A program made the position numbers and the translations under genes. From assembly GCA_947564305.1 (NCBI GenBank), contig CANOBT010000007.1, positions 6,714 through 70,713 on the forward strand: DNA of 64,000 bases, written 5' to 3'. Below the pieces are notes generated by a model, which worked only from the letters and a program-made list of their open reading frames with translations, was not told where the DNA came from and did not search any database. The stretch is from an uncultured Lachnospiraceae bacterium (GTDB taxonomy: Bacteria; Bacillota_A; Clostridia; Lachnospirales; Lachnospiraceae). Of the stretch, positions 55,964-64,000 are shown one piece after another (positions within the stretch are counted from its first letter, which is position 1; the number at the start of each line of letters is the position of its first letter).

Positions 55964-56019
55964 ACCTATCTCCTTTTTTACACTACACATTTCAAAACTT
56001 CTTAATTAAAAATGCCACT

Positions 56020-56105
56020 TAGGAACTGCCACAAAATAATTTGTGTGTATTATTTTACAGCAATTCTTTTGTGGCAGCTATAAAAACTGCTCGGCGCAGT
56101 TCCTA
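56020..56105 (-). promoter_or_regulatory. Nested alternative hairpins between the kinase and binding-protein genes
   Basis: Three inverted repeats share sequence: TAGGAACTGC (56020-56029) with 56096-56105; CTGCCACAAAA (56026-56036) with 56067-56077; and AACTGC (56085-56090) with 56096-56101. On the minus strand the last is followed by TTTTTAT, a terminator form, while the outer pairing would exclude it. It begins at the kinase stop codon. Confidence 0.6.
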
Positions 56106-58280
56106 TCTCAAATATAAACTCAATGTCCGCTTCAGCAGATCCATATCAATGGGTTTTGCAATATGAGCGCTCATACCGGCATCCATCGCATCCTTCACAT
56201 CCTCCGCAAATGCATTTGCCGTCATCGCAATGATTGGTATCTCCCCCGCATCTTTCCGTTCTAATGCCCGGATTGCCCTGGTTGCCTCATAGCCGTTCAT
56301 AACCGGCATTTGGACATCCATCAGAATTGCATCAAATGTTCCCGGCCTTGCATCCTTAAACCGCTCTAACGCCGCCTTGCCATTTTCTGTGACCTCACAG
56401 GATGCCTCTTCGATATCTAACAGTTCGGACAAAATCTCCGCATTGATCTCATTATCCTCCGCCACAAGAAAGTGCCGCCCCTCTAAAATGCCAGCATCCA
56501 CATCTGCCGCATGCTGCTCCTCTTCATCTCGCACCTCCACTTTCGCCTCTGGGATACGAAGCTCCAGTTCAACCACAAACCGGCTTCCCGTCCCCACCTC
56601 ACTGGTGACTTCAATGGTCCCTCCCATAAGCTCCACAATATTCTTCGTGATCGCCATACCAAGTCCGGTTCCCTGTACCTTATTCGTTGTACTGTTCTCC
56701 GCCCTGGTAAATGCTTCAAAAATTGTCTCCAGATATTCCGGCGTCATCCCATATCCATTATCCTCCACTTCAATCCGGATATGTTCATACTGGTTGGAAT
56801 GCTGCTTTAAACCAATGACTCGAAGACTGATTTTGCCGCCCTCCTGCGTATATTTTACTGCATTGGAGAGCAGATTGAGCAAAATCTGGTTCATTCTTGT
56901 CTCATCACCGATAAGATGATCATGTTTGATTCCTGTAACTGTAATCTCAAACGTCTGATTCTTTTCCTTCGCCGCCGGGCGGATAATCGCATCGACAGAA
57001 GCCAGCATGTCATTCAATGCAAATTCACTGATTGTAAGCACAACCTTCCCGCTCTCAATCTTGGAAATATCCAGAACATCATTGATCAGGCTCAGCAGAT
57101 GCTGTCCGGAAGCCGTAATCTTCTTCGTATAGTCCTGGACCTTCTCCGGATTATTCACATCCTTCGCAAGCAATGCAGCAAATCCTAAGATGGCATTCAT
57201 CGGTGTACGAATATCATGAGACATGTTTGAAAGAAACGTTGTCTTGGAATTATTTGCAATCTGTGCTGTCTGCAGCGCTTCTTTCAACTGACTGTTGTAA
57301 AGCTCCCTTTCTGCTTCTCTGTCCTTTCTAATCCTCCCCTGCTGTCTCTCAAAGAATAAATACAATGCACAGCAGCCAAAAAAGGCAGCCAGCATGACAG
57401 TCACAACAATCCATATATTCTGATTTACCGCATCCCCCTCCTGCTGTATCGCACGAACCGGTACATATCCAATCAGATACGCCACGCCCCCATCCACAGA
57501 CCACATGTAGATCAGAGATTCTTCATTCTGGATATCATGATAAAACATCACATCTTTTCCATCCTTGATATTCTCTGCAACATTTATCTGGATTGTCTCC
57601 TCGAAAATCTTATTCGCGTGATAGAAATCCTCCAGACTCATATGCCCTGCATCCCGTTCCCCAATTCCTTTGGGCTTCAATACCAGCCTCTCGGTAGCTG
57701 CGTCCATCAGATAAAGCTTTGCCGTATTGTTGTAAAATTTGCTCGGAAGTGCTTCGTCAAATGAGTCGTAAATATATTCTATATAGAGTGAGGCAATCTC
57801 TTCCCCGTCTCTTACAACCGGACATTTCATAGTATACGCCCAGGTTCCCATACTATTGATGTAGGAGCGGGACAGCAGCAGATCATCCACGCTCTTTCCA
57901 TCTGAGAAATCCAGTTCTTCCTCCGTAAACACTTCACCTGTGTTGGAAATTCCTGCGCTCTCTCCCGTCAAAATCAACGAAATCTTTACCATCGTATCAT
58001 TCCTGTCATAGGAAAGAACAAACTCCTCCGGCTCCTCCAAAACAGCAAGCTCCTGAGAGAGAAGCTTCTGAAATTGTGCCTCCTGATTGAGAAGCGTCTC
58101 AATCGTATTGCTGATCAGATCCAGACTTCCGCTCAGATTAGCGATTGCCGATTCAGACATCTTATTTGATATCCTTCTTGAAATACCAAATACAACCGCC
58201 CCCAAAATAAAAAAAACCAATATGACTGGAACAATCAGCATTATTTTTCTATGTATCCCGTTTCCTTCTCTTTTCCCCAT
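56103..58280 (-). CDS. Membrane hybrid sensor histidine kinase with receiver domain
   Basis: A 725-residue two-component protein. Membrane segments at about 12-33 and 288-311 enclose an extracellular sensor of about 250 residues (Cache-like layout). HisKA carries H355 in SNMSHDIRTPMNAI, the ATPase domain shows NLLSNAVKYT, DNGYGM and GTGLGMAI, and a C-terminal receiver has D655 in AILMDVQMPVMNG. There is no DNA-binding output domain, and no response regulator gene is adjacent, so the partner must be elsewhere. The start at 58280 follows TTAAGG. The binding-protein and GH43 genes downstream suggest it senses a carbohydrate, possibly through the binding protein; that is inference. Confidence 0.95.
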   Translation of the reverse strand: MGKREGNGIHRKIMLIVPVILVFFILGAVVFGISRRISNKMSESAIANLSGSLDLISNTIETLLNQEAQFQKLLSQELAVLEEPEEFVLSYDRNDTMVKISLILTGESAGISNTGEVFTEEELDFSDGKSVDDLLLSRSYINSMGTWAYTMKCPVVRDGEEIASLYIEYIYDSFDEALPSKFYNNTAKLYLMDAATERLVLKPKGIGERDAGHMSLEDFYHANKIFEETIQINVAENIKDGKDVMFYHDIQNEESLIYMWSVDGGVAYLIGYVPVRAIQQEGDAVNQNIWIVVTVMLAAFFGCCALYLFFERQQGRIRKDREAERELYNSQLKEALQTAQIANNSKTTFLSNMSHDIRTPMNAILGFAALLAKDVNNPEKVQDYTKKITASGQHLLSLINDVLDISKIESGKVVLTISEFALNDMLASVDAIIRPAAKEKNQTFEITVTGIKHDHLIGDETRMNQILLNLLSNAVKYTQEGGKISLRVIGLKQHSNQYEHIRIEVEDNGYGMTPEYLETIFEAFTRAENSTTNKVQGTGLGMAITKNIVELMGGTIEVTSEVGTGSRFVVELELRIPEAKVEVRDEEEQHAADVDAGILEGRHFLVAEDNEINAEILSELLDIEEASCEVTENGKAALERFKDARPGTFDAILMDVQMPVMNGYEATRAIRALERKDAGEIPIIAMTANAFAEDVKDAMDAGMSAHIAKPIDMDLLKRTLSLYLR

Positions 58281-58329
58281 AAAAAATACCTTAATGCAAT
58301 CTTACAAAACCTGTGAACCCTACAAGAAT

Positions 58330-58358
58330 AATATACCACCATAGAACCATAAAGTCAA
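58330..58358 (-). promoter_or_regulatory. Promoter for the hybrid kinase unit
   Basis: Minus-strand TTGACT (58358-58353) and TATATT (58335-58330), 17-base spacer, about 50 bases before the start. Confidence 0.75.
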
Positions 58359-58361
58359 AAT

Positions 58362-58404
58362 ATGGTTACAATTCACGGCCTGAATGACCGCAAACTGTAA
58401 CCAT
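58362..58404 (-). terminator. Hairpin after the antiporter-like array
   Basis: ATGGTTACA (58362-58370) pairs with TGTAACCAT (58396-58404), with further CGG/CCG pairing inside. The following T-run on the minus strand (ATTTTGACTTT) is poor and overlaps the kinase promoter. Confidence 0.55.
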
Positions 58405-58416
58405 CACTGTTATTTA

Positions 58417-60576
58417 TTACCCAATCAGCACCAGCAACAGATACACCAGTGTTGCCAGAAGTCCCACACAGAATAAGATCAATCCATAGGAAAGGCTCCG
58501 CCCGATCAAGCTGGAATTTTCCTTAAAACTCGTATAAGCCAGCGCATACTGATGTGTGTAATCCTTCTCATTGGGCTTGTCTCTCCAGGCCGTTTTATTT
58601 AAGATTCCCACAACACCATTCACAAAACTTCCCAACTGATATGTCAGGGCATTTCCTTCCAACAATTCCTTTGGCTGCGGGCTGTCTTTATAAATCGTCT
58701 TCCTTAGGAATACGACAATCGTATCAACAATCGTGTCAAAAAAGCTTGCCTCCACACTCCCCGCAATCGGCAATATCTTGGCAATAAAATCAACCATATG
58801 ATCCAGTACAAAGCACACTGCTCCACAGACAGACGGAAACAATTTCAGCAAAATCGGCCGATACAGGCAGTCCTCCAAATCCAGTACTCCAGGCCAGTAA
58901 TTAACATAGGTTGTATCTCCGTTTTCTTCCTTCCGAATCATCCAGAGCCTTCCGATTACAAGATAAACCGCAGCTCCAATCGCAATCGAAGTCAATCCGC
59001 CTTTCAGATTCACAAAACTAAAATAGGATACCTCATGAATATGCTCTAACCGGAAGAATCCCTTTACAAACCCTGCCGCCTTGTCCATCGTCAAATGAGG
59101 AAGGATTCCCATAACCGGAAACAGCACCGCACTAAAAGTCAATGCAAAAGCACTCTTTTTATTCATATAATTTCCGCCCATGGCATCATACTTTGCCTGT
59201 ACTGCCAGATCTTTATTCTTCTCAATAAATACTGCAAAAAATAATTTGCACATGTAAGCTACTGTAAATCCGCCGCTGACAAGAAATACCCATTCGATCA
59301 ATTTCATATCCCCTGCTCCCAAAAGAGCGGGCGTAACAGCCCCTTCCCTAAGCAATTCGATATATTCTACGATGCTCTCATGTATCAGCGTCTTGCTCAC
59401 ATATCCCGAAAAGAGCGGAATTCCACCTATTCCAAGCGCACCGCACAGGTAGATTCCCATTAAAAGCGGTTTGTTCCTGCCAAATCCCCGGATATCATTC
59501 AAGTCCAGCTTATGCAGATTCATATAAATGACTCCCGCCACCATAAAGAGAACCAGCTTGAATAATGAATGATTCATCATATGCAGAAAACTTCCCTGCA
59601 CTGCCAATGCATTTTCTTCTCCCAGAAGACCTTGCATCCCCACACCTGTCAAGATAAATCCAATCTGAGATACCGACGAGCATGCCAGGGTTCTCTTGAA
59701 ATCAATAGAAAACAATGCAAGCAATGCTCCCACAGCCATCGTCAACACCCCCGTAACCAACACAAAGGTCCCCCACATTGGGTCATGGAACAAAATCTGG
59801 CATGAAATCACGAGTATACCGAACACCCCTGTCTTCGTTAAAATCCCCGACAGCAGCGCACTTGCCGGGGCCGGAGCCACCGGATGGGCCTTGGGCAGCC
59901 ATATATGAAGCGGAAATGCACCTGCCTTTGCCCCAAATCCGAAAAACATGCAAAACGCCGCAGGATACACATTTTTTCCCTGACAGGCATCATAAAGCTC
60001 AGCAATCGTGAGCGTTCCTGCCTGATAATAGAGCAGAAAAAGCCCCATCAGCATCACCAGGCCGCCGATTACCGCCACAGCCAGATACGTGGCCGCCGCC
60101 CGCAAAGATTCTTTTCTCTCATCCTGCGCCACCCACACATAGGACGCAAAAGACATGACTTCAAAAAATATAAAAGTGGTATACAAATCGGCCGACAGAA
60201 AGACTGCCTCCGTTGCGCCGAGTGTAATCAATTGAAACAGATAATACCGGTTCCGATTGCGGTAATGGGCAAAATACTCTTCCGAAAACAGACTGGTCAT
60301 CATCCACATAAACGCCGCAATCGCGCCGTACAGGGCGCGAAAACCGTCCACTGTAAAATGAAGCCCGAATCCGCAGACACCAGGAATCGTATAGGCTCCT
60401 CCTTCCGCCCCATACCGCACTACAATAAATATCATCATAGCAAATTCCACAATCGCCGTTAAGCTGACAGCCATATCCCGGAGTTTCTTATTTTTTCTTC
60501 CGATTAAATAGGAGACAATACTTGCAGCCATTGGAAAAAACACTGCCGCAGCAAGCAAAATCCTTTCTTGTTCCAT
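58417..60576 (-). CDS. Complex I/Mrp antiporter-like membrane subunit (NuoL/MrpA type, long)
   Basis: A 719-residue protein with about 14 core helices plus a C-terminal extension of about 200 residues with more membrane segments, as in NuoL/MrpA-class subunits. Conserved charged residues for ion translocation are present: Glu in FFEVMSFASYVW, Lys in GFGAKAGAFPLHIWLPKAHPVAPAPASALLSG, and Lys in MNHSLFKLVLFM. The start is ATG 60576, nine bases after AGGAGG; the longer frame to 60603 lacks a site. It is the last gene of the array visible here. It may belong to an Mrp-type Na+/H+ antiporter or to a membrane hydrogenase/oxidoreductase. Confidence 0.9.
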   Translation of the reverse strand: MEQERILLAAAVFFPMAASIVSYLIGRKNKKLRDMAVSLTAIVEFAMMIFIVVRYGAEGGAYTIPGVCGFGLHFTVDGFRALYGAIAAFMWMMTSLFSEEYFAHYRNRNRYYLFQLITLGATEAVFLSADLYTTFIFFEVMSFASYVWVAQDERKESLRAAATYLAVAVIGGLVMLMGLFLLYYQAGTLTIAELYDACQGKNVYPAAFCMFFGFGAKAGAFPLHIWLPKAHPVAPAPASALLSGILTKTGVFGILVISCQILFHDPMWGTFVLVTGVLTMAVGALLALFSIDFKRTLACSSVSQIGFILTGVGMQGLLGEENALAVQGSFLHMMNHSLFKLVLFMVAGVIYMNLHKLDLNDIRGFGRNKPLLMGIYLCGALGIGGIPLFSGYVSKTLIHESIVEYIELLREGAVTPALLGAGDMKLIEWVFLVSGGFTVAYMCKLFFAVFIEKNKDLAVQAKYDAMGGNYMNKKSAFALTFSAVLFPVMGILPHLTMDKAAGFVKGFFRLEHIHEVSYFSFVNLKGGLTSIAIGAAVYLVIGRLWMIRKEENGDTTYVNYWPGVLDLEDCLYRPILLKLFPSVCGAVCFVLDHMVDFIAKILPIAGSVEASFFDTIVDTIVVFLRKTIYKDSPQPKELLEGNALTYQLGSFVNGVVGILNKTAWRDKPNEKDYTHQYALAYTSFKENSSLIGRSLSYGLILFCVGLLATLVYLLLVLIG

Positions 60577-60668
60577 CGTATCATTCCTCCTTACTATGAG
60601 CACTTAATATCCGTGTTTTTGGATGCTTATGTGCGAATGTACTCCGCGCAGTTTGCCTAATCGGAGTT

Positions 60669-62144
60669 TCAATATACCCCTGCCGCAATATCCTGCAAAA
60701 AGGAGATAAGCGGAGCAGAACACAAACCGATTGTAATCACTGCGATTGCAAAACAAATGAGCGGAAAACACATCTTCCAGCCAGGGTCCTTTACCCCTTC
60801 TACTGTCCGGACATCAAATTCCTTCCCTGGGAAAAATGCACGGATTACAATTGACATCATATAAATTGCCGTCAACAGAGCAGAAATCAGAAGGCATCCG
60901 ATTCCAAAATATGCCATTATATTCTCACTTTCCACCGCCGCCTTCGCCAGATTCCACTTACTGATAAAGCCCGCCAGTCCCGGCACGCCCATCAGCCCCA
61001 ACGCCGATACGGTAAAGCATCCGAATACGACCGGCATTTTACGGCCAAATCCATTGAGTTCATAAATATATTTCTTATCTGTCTGATGCATGATCGCACC
61101 TGCACAGAGGAAAGAACCGATTTTCATAAAAGCGTGGCAGACCATATGCGCCATCGCTCCTACCATTCCTGCGGGAGTCATCATGGATGCTCCAAGGATA
61201 ATATAAGACAGATTGCTGACCGTAGAATAAGCCAACCGCCGCTTAATATGCTGCTCTTTTACGGCCCGGCTGCATCCGTAAACAATGGTGAACATTGCAA
61301 AACCCATCATAATCGGCTGTACCCAGGTCCCCTTTAGAAATTCCGTACCAAAACTGTAATAGATCAACCGCAGAATGGCAAACACCCCTGCCTTCACGAC
61401 TGCCACTGCATGGAGCAATGCCGTAACAGGCGTAGGCGCCACACCCGCCTGCGGAAGCCAGGCGCTCATGGGAAAAATTGCCGCTTTCACGCCAAACCCA
61501 AAAAAGGCTAACAAAAATACAAATAAAACCAGATTCGTCTGATTTCCGATTGCCGACGGATTCAGTACTCCACCCAATGTAAATTCTAACGTATCTCCAT
61601 AAACCATCAAAAATACAATTGCAATCAAAGCAAATGCCGCGCCGCCCAATGACATATACAGATACTGCCGCACCGCAAGAATTGCCTCTCGTACCAATGT
61701 ATGAAGGATCAGCGGCACTGTCACCAGTGTCAGAAGTTCATAAAAGAGATACATACTGAGCATATCCGATGCAAATGCCACTCCGAGGGTCACTCCATAC
61801 GTCATGCTGTAAAACATGAAAAAAATCTTTTCATGGCCTTCATGCTCCATATACTCAAAGGAATACAGCATGGCAAATGGCCAGAGAACCGATACCAGTC
61901 CCGCAAAAAGCATCGTTAGTCCGTCAATCCGAAACGAGATGGAAAGCTCACGCACAAAGTAAACCAGATGCAGCGTCTCCGTTGTTCCATGAGCCAGAAG
62001 CGACAGGACAATGACTGAAGTGACTATCGTCAGCAATTCCAGATAGGCTAACATCACCTTTCTTGAACGGAACGGAAGGACAGGCACCAACGCGCCGCCC
62101 AGTATCGGAAGCAGAATGGCTGCTACAATCCAATATTGACTCAT
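60669..62144 (-). CDS. Complex I/Mrp antiporter-like membrane subunit (NuoM/MrpD type)
   Basis: A 491-residue protein with about 14 helices. The key residues are kept: Glu in LFYELLTLVTVPLI, Lys in FGVKAAIFPMSAWLPQAGVAPTPVTALLHAVAVVKAG, and Lys in CHAFMKIGSFL. GIGPL-like loops end with MGVPGLAGFISKW. The start is ATG 62144 with GGAGGGGGA upstream; a GTG one codon earlier is possible. It lies 15 bases after the next gene upstream and about 90 bases before the long NuoL-like gene. It probably forms part of one ion-pumping membrane complex with its neighbours. Confidence 0.9.
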   Translation of the reverse strand: MSQYWIVAAILLPILGGALVPVLPFRSRKVMLAYLELLTIVTSVIVLSLLAHGTTETLHLVYFVRELSISFRIDGLTMLFAGLVSVLWPFAMLYSFEYMEHEGHEKIFFMFYSMTYGVTLGVAFASDMLSMYLFYELLTLVTVPLILHTLVREAILAVRQYLYMSLGGAAFALIAIVFLMVYGDTLEFTLGGVLNPSAIGNQTNLVLFVFLLAFFGFGVKAAIFPMSAWLPQAGVAPTPVTALLHAVAVVKAGVFAILRLIYYSFGTEFLKGTWVQPIMMGFAMFTIVYGCSRAVKEQHIKRRLAYSTVSNLSYIILGASMMTPAGMVGAMAHMVCHAFMKIGSFLCAGAIMHQTDKKYIYELNGFGRKMPVVFGCFTVSALGLMGVPGLAGFISKWNLAKAAVESENIMAYFGIGCLLISALLTAIYMMSIVIRAFFPGKEFDVRTVEGVKDPGWKMCFPLICFAIAVITIGLCSAPLISFLQDIAAGVY

Positions 62145-62159
62145 CACACATTCCCCCTC

Positions 62160-63629
62160 CTAAAATAATGTCTGAATAATCGCATTCAGATACTGCGTCA
62201 GCGGATTCGGGAACACTCCAAGGAATACGGAAAGCCCCGCCAGTATCAGTAATGGAACCACCATAGCTGCTGCCGGTTCCCTTTTCTTCAATCCCGCGTA
62301 ATCATACTCTGCTCCCGGCAAAAAGCCCTTGATGGTAATCGGCAGAAGATATCCCGCTGTCAGCAGGGCGCTGACTAAGAGAATCACCGGTCCAAGCCAG
62401 GAAAATACCGGAATACCGGATTCCAGTGCGCCGCCCGCCAGATACCATTTACTGATAAATCCACTTGCCGGCGGAATCCCAACAAGTGCCAAAGATGCAA
62501 ACGTATAGCACCAGATCGTGAGCGGCATCTCTTTACCAATTCCCGTCAGCTCGTCCACACGAATTTTTCCGGTCTTGTAAATGATCGCTCCCGCACTTAA
62601 AAACAAGCAGGACTTGATACAGGCATGAAATACAACATGCAGGAGAGATCCTGTCATTGCCTCCGGATTCAGCAAAGCCAGCCCGAATAAAATATATGAA
62701 ATCTGACTGACTGTAGAATAGGCCAGTCTTTTCTTCATCACCTTTTCCCGGTAAGCCAGCATAGAACCCATAAAGACAGTCATCAGCGTCAAGGTCAGCC
62801 ACACAGTCTGCACCCAGGTCCCTCGAATAACATCCGCTCCCACCACATAAAAAATCACACGAACAATTCCCAGAACCCCCATCTTCACTACCAGACCAGA
62901 GAGCACCGCACTTGCCGGAGCAGGCGCCACCGGATGAGCTGTCGGGAGCCAGGCATGCATCGGAAACATCCCCGCCTTCACACCAAATCCTATAATCATC
63001 AGGAATACCACCACCAGAATCAAAGCAGAATAGCCATCCATTGCCTTAAGGCCGCTGCCGCCCGGAACAAAATCCAGTGTATTGGCATAATGATTCAGAA
63101 AATAGATTCCAAACAATACCATATAGGCGCCGCACAGGGAATAAAACAAATACTTTAACCCTGCCATGATTGCCTCCCTTGATTTGTTATGCATGATTAA
63201 TGGAAGTGTTGTCAGCGTCATCATTTCGTAGAACATATAGTAAGTGACCAGATTGCCGGAAAAACACAACCCCATCAGGACACCATATACCAACACGTAA
63301 AATCCAAAATATCTCTTTTCTTCCTTTTCATGCTTCATATATTCACAGGAAAAAATTCCTGCCATCAGCCATACCACCGTGATAACCACGGCGAACAGCC
63401 TTCCCAGTGAATCCACATGAAAATACACTTCCAGATTGCCTCCAAACCGCAGCAGATGCAGTTCTGCCTCGCCTCCTACAATTACGGCAAGAGCATAGAG
63501 CATGGATGCAGTCAGAGAAAGAAGCGATACACAAAGAAGCTGATTTCGCTTTTTCAGCCATGGAAAAAACAGAATCAAGAGTCCGCAGATAATCGGAAAA
63601 AACACTGCCAGACAGATAATGAAATTCAT
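62160..63629 (-). CDS. Complex I/Mrp antiporter-like membrane subunit (NuoM/MrpD type)
   Basis: A 489-residue paralogue of the neighbouring subunit with Glu in MFYEMMTLTTLPLI, Lys in GFGVKAGMFPMHAWLPTAHPVAPAPASAVLSGLVVKMG and Lys in FHACIKSCLFL. The start has AAGGAG eight bases upstream. The gene starts 15 bases after the end of the partial gene at the window edge, so all four are likely one transcript. Confidence 0.9.
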   Translation of the reverse strand: MNFIICLAVFFPIICGLLILFFPWLKKRNQLLCVSLLSLTASMLYALAVIVGGEAELHLLRFGGNLEVYFHVDSLGRLFAVVITVVWLMAGIFSCEYMKHEKEEKRYFGFYVLVYGVLMGLCFSGNLVTYYMFYEMMTLTTLPLIMHNKSREAIMAGLKYLFYSLCGAYMVLFGIYFLNHYANTLDFVPGGSGLKAMDGYSALILVVVFLMIIGFGVKAGMFPMHAWLPTAHPVAPAPASAVLSGLVVKMGVLGIVRVIFYVVGADVIRGTWVQTVWLTLTLMTVFMGSMLAYREKVMKKRLAYSTVSQISYILFGLALLNPEAMTGSLLHVVFHACIKSCLFLSAGAIIYKTGKIRVDELTGIGKEMPLTIWCYTFASLALVGIPPASGFISKWYLAGGALESGIPVFSWLGPVILLVSALLTAGYLLPITIKGFLPGAEYDYAGLKKREPAAAMVVPLLILAGLSVFLGVFPNPLTQYLNAIIQTLF

Positions 63630-63644
63630 GTTTGCGTCTCCTTT

Positions 63645-64000
63645 CTATGCAAAATGAATCAGTCCGGTTTCGATAATGTTCAGAATCGGTTCCGACATCA
63701 TTCCCAGTACCAGATTGATAAAAATAAACAAAATCAGCGTAAGTGTATACAACTTCTGCTGCTTCGCCGTTATCCTGAAATATCCTTTCTGCATTTCCAC
63801 TTCCCTTTTCTCCGGCACATAAATCCGCACCACCGTTTTCATGAAATAGATAGCATTCAAGATAGTACTGATAGCCAAAACAATCAGCGTCGGCATCATT
63901 TTATGGGTAGGATGCAGAACCGCCGCCTCTGCAAAAAGCAGTTTACTGACGAATCCGGAAAACAGCGGAATCCCCACCATGGACATGGCCCCTACGGAAA
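63645..64000 (-). CDS. Antiporter-like membrane subunit, N-terminal part beyond the window
   Basis: Only about 118 C-terminal residues are in the window. The segment SMVGIPLFSGFVSKLLFAEAAV is the conserved helix 12-13 region of NuoL/M/N-type subunits, followed by two further hydrophobic helices and a short tail. The true start is outside, so the frame should be read as open at the right edge, not as the ATG near 63986. This is the fourth such subunit in series. Confidence 0.82.
   Translation of the reverse strand, partial: SVGAMSMVGIPLFSGFVSKLLFAEAAVLHPTHKMMPTLIVLAISTILNAIYFMKTVVRIYVPEKREVEMQKGYFRITAKQQKLYTLTLILFIFINLVLGMMSEPILNIIETGLIHFA

Overview
The window reads as chromosomal DNA from a Gram-positive anaerobe of the Lachnospiraceae or a close clostridial relative. 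Support comes from the paired glgC-glgD genes beside spoVG, a DnaD/DnaI-type replication module, an L10 leader in front of rplJL-rpoBC, an FMN riboswitch in front of an ECF riboflavin transporter, a bacterial V/A-type ATPase, a four-domain flavodiiron-rubredoxin protein, ATP-type PEP carboxykinase and strong AAGGAGG ribosome-binding sites. This assignment is inference from gene content. I see no rRNA, tRNA, CRISPR array, insertion sequence, phage gene or origin.

Layout. 1-4987 (minus) is a probable operon xpaC-like - telA - proS - AEC transporter, the last gene running off the left edge. 5212-5889 is an RluA-type pseudouridine synthase. 6022-8925 (minus) holds glgC1-glgD1 and spoVG. 9130-10506 is murC. 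10674-14050 (plus) is a dnaD-domain gene, a DnaI/DnaC-type helicase loader and a PRPP synthetase, the last two overlapping. 14190-23181 (minus) is rplJ-rplL-rpoB-rpoC, with an L10 leader, a terminator between rplL and rpoB, and a second promoter for rpoBC. 23610-25951 (minus) is a second glgC-glgD pair. 26159-31778 is a TetR repressor divergent from an MMPL transporter plus a very long secreted heptad-repeat protein; the two promoters and three palindromic operators are readable. 32043-40605 (plus) is a nine-gene V-type ATPase operon. 40708-43896 (minus) is a fused endonuclease Q-like/UvrD-like helicase. 44121-45911 is a flavodiiron protein, 46056-47411 a MATE exporter, 47527-48435 (minus) ribU with its FMN riboswitch, and 48745-50349 pckA. 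50573-58280 is a glycoside module: GH31 (plus), convergent with hybrid histidine kinase - lipoprotein binding protein - GH43 (minus). 58417-64000 (minus) carries at least four consecutive complex I/Mrp antiporter-like membrane subunits, the first cut by the right edge.

How the genes work together. Two ADP-glucose pyrophosphorylase gene pairs point to substantial glycogen storage. PEP carboxykinase, GH31, GH43 and the kinase/binding-protein pair fit carbohydrate use. The V-ATPase and the antiporter-like array concern ion gradients. The flavodiiron protein protects an anaerobe from O2 or NO. Most transcription units end in clear hairpins, many shared by convergent genes.

The observations most worth following are the EndoQ-helicase fusion with two apparent beta-clamp-binding motifs; a stem-loop repeat present both in the rplJ leader and after the flavodiiron gene; a perfect palindrome inside the coding sequence of the DnaD linker; the three-operator TetR control region; and nested, mutually exclusive hairpins after the hybrid kinase gene.
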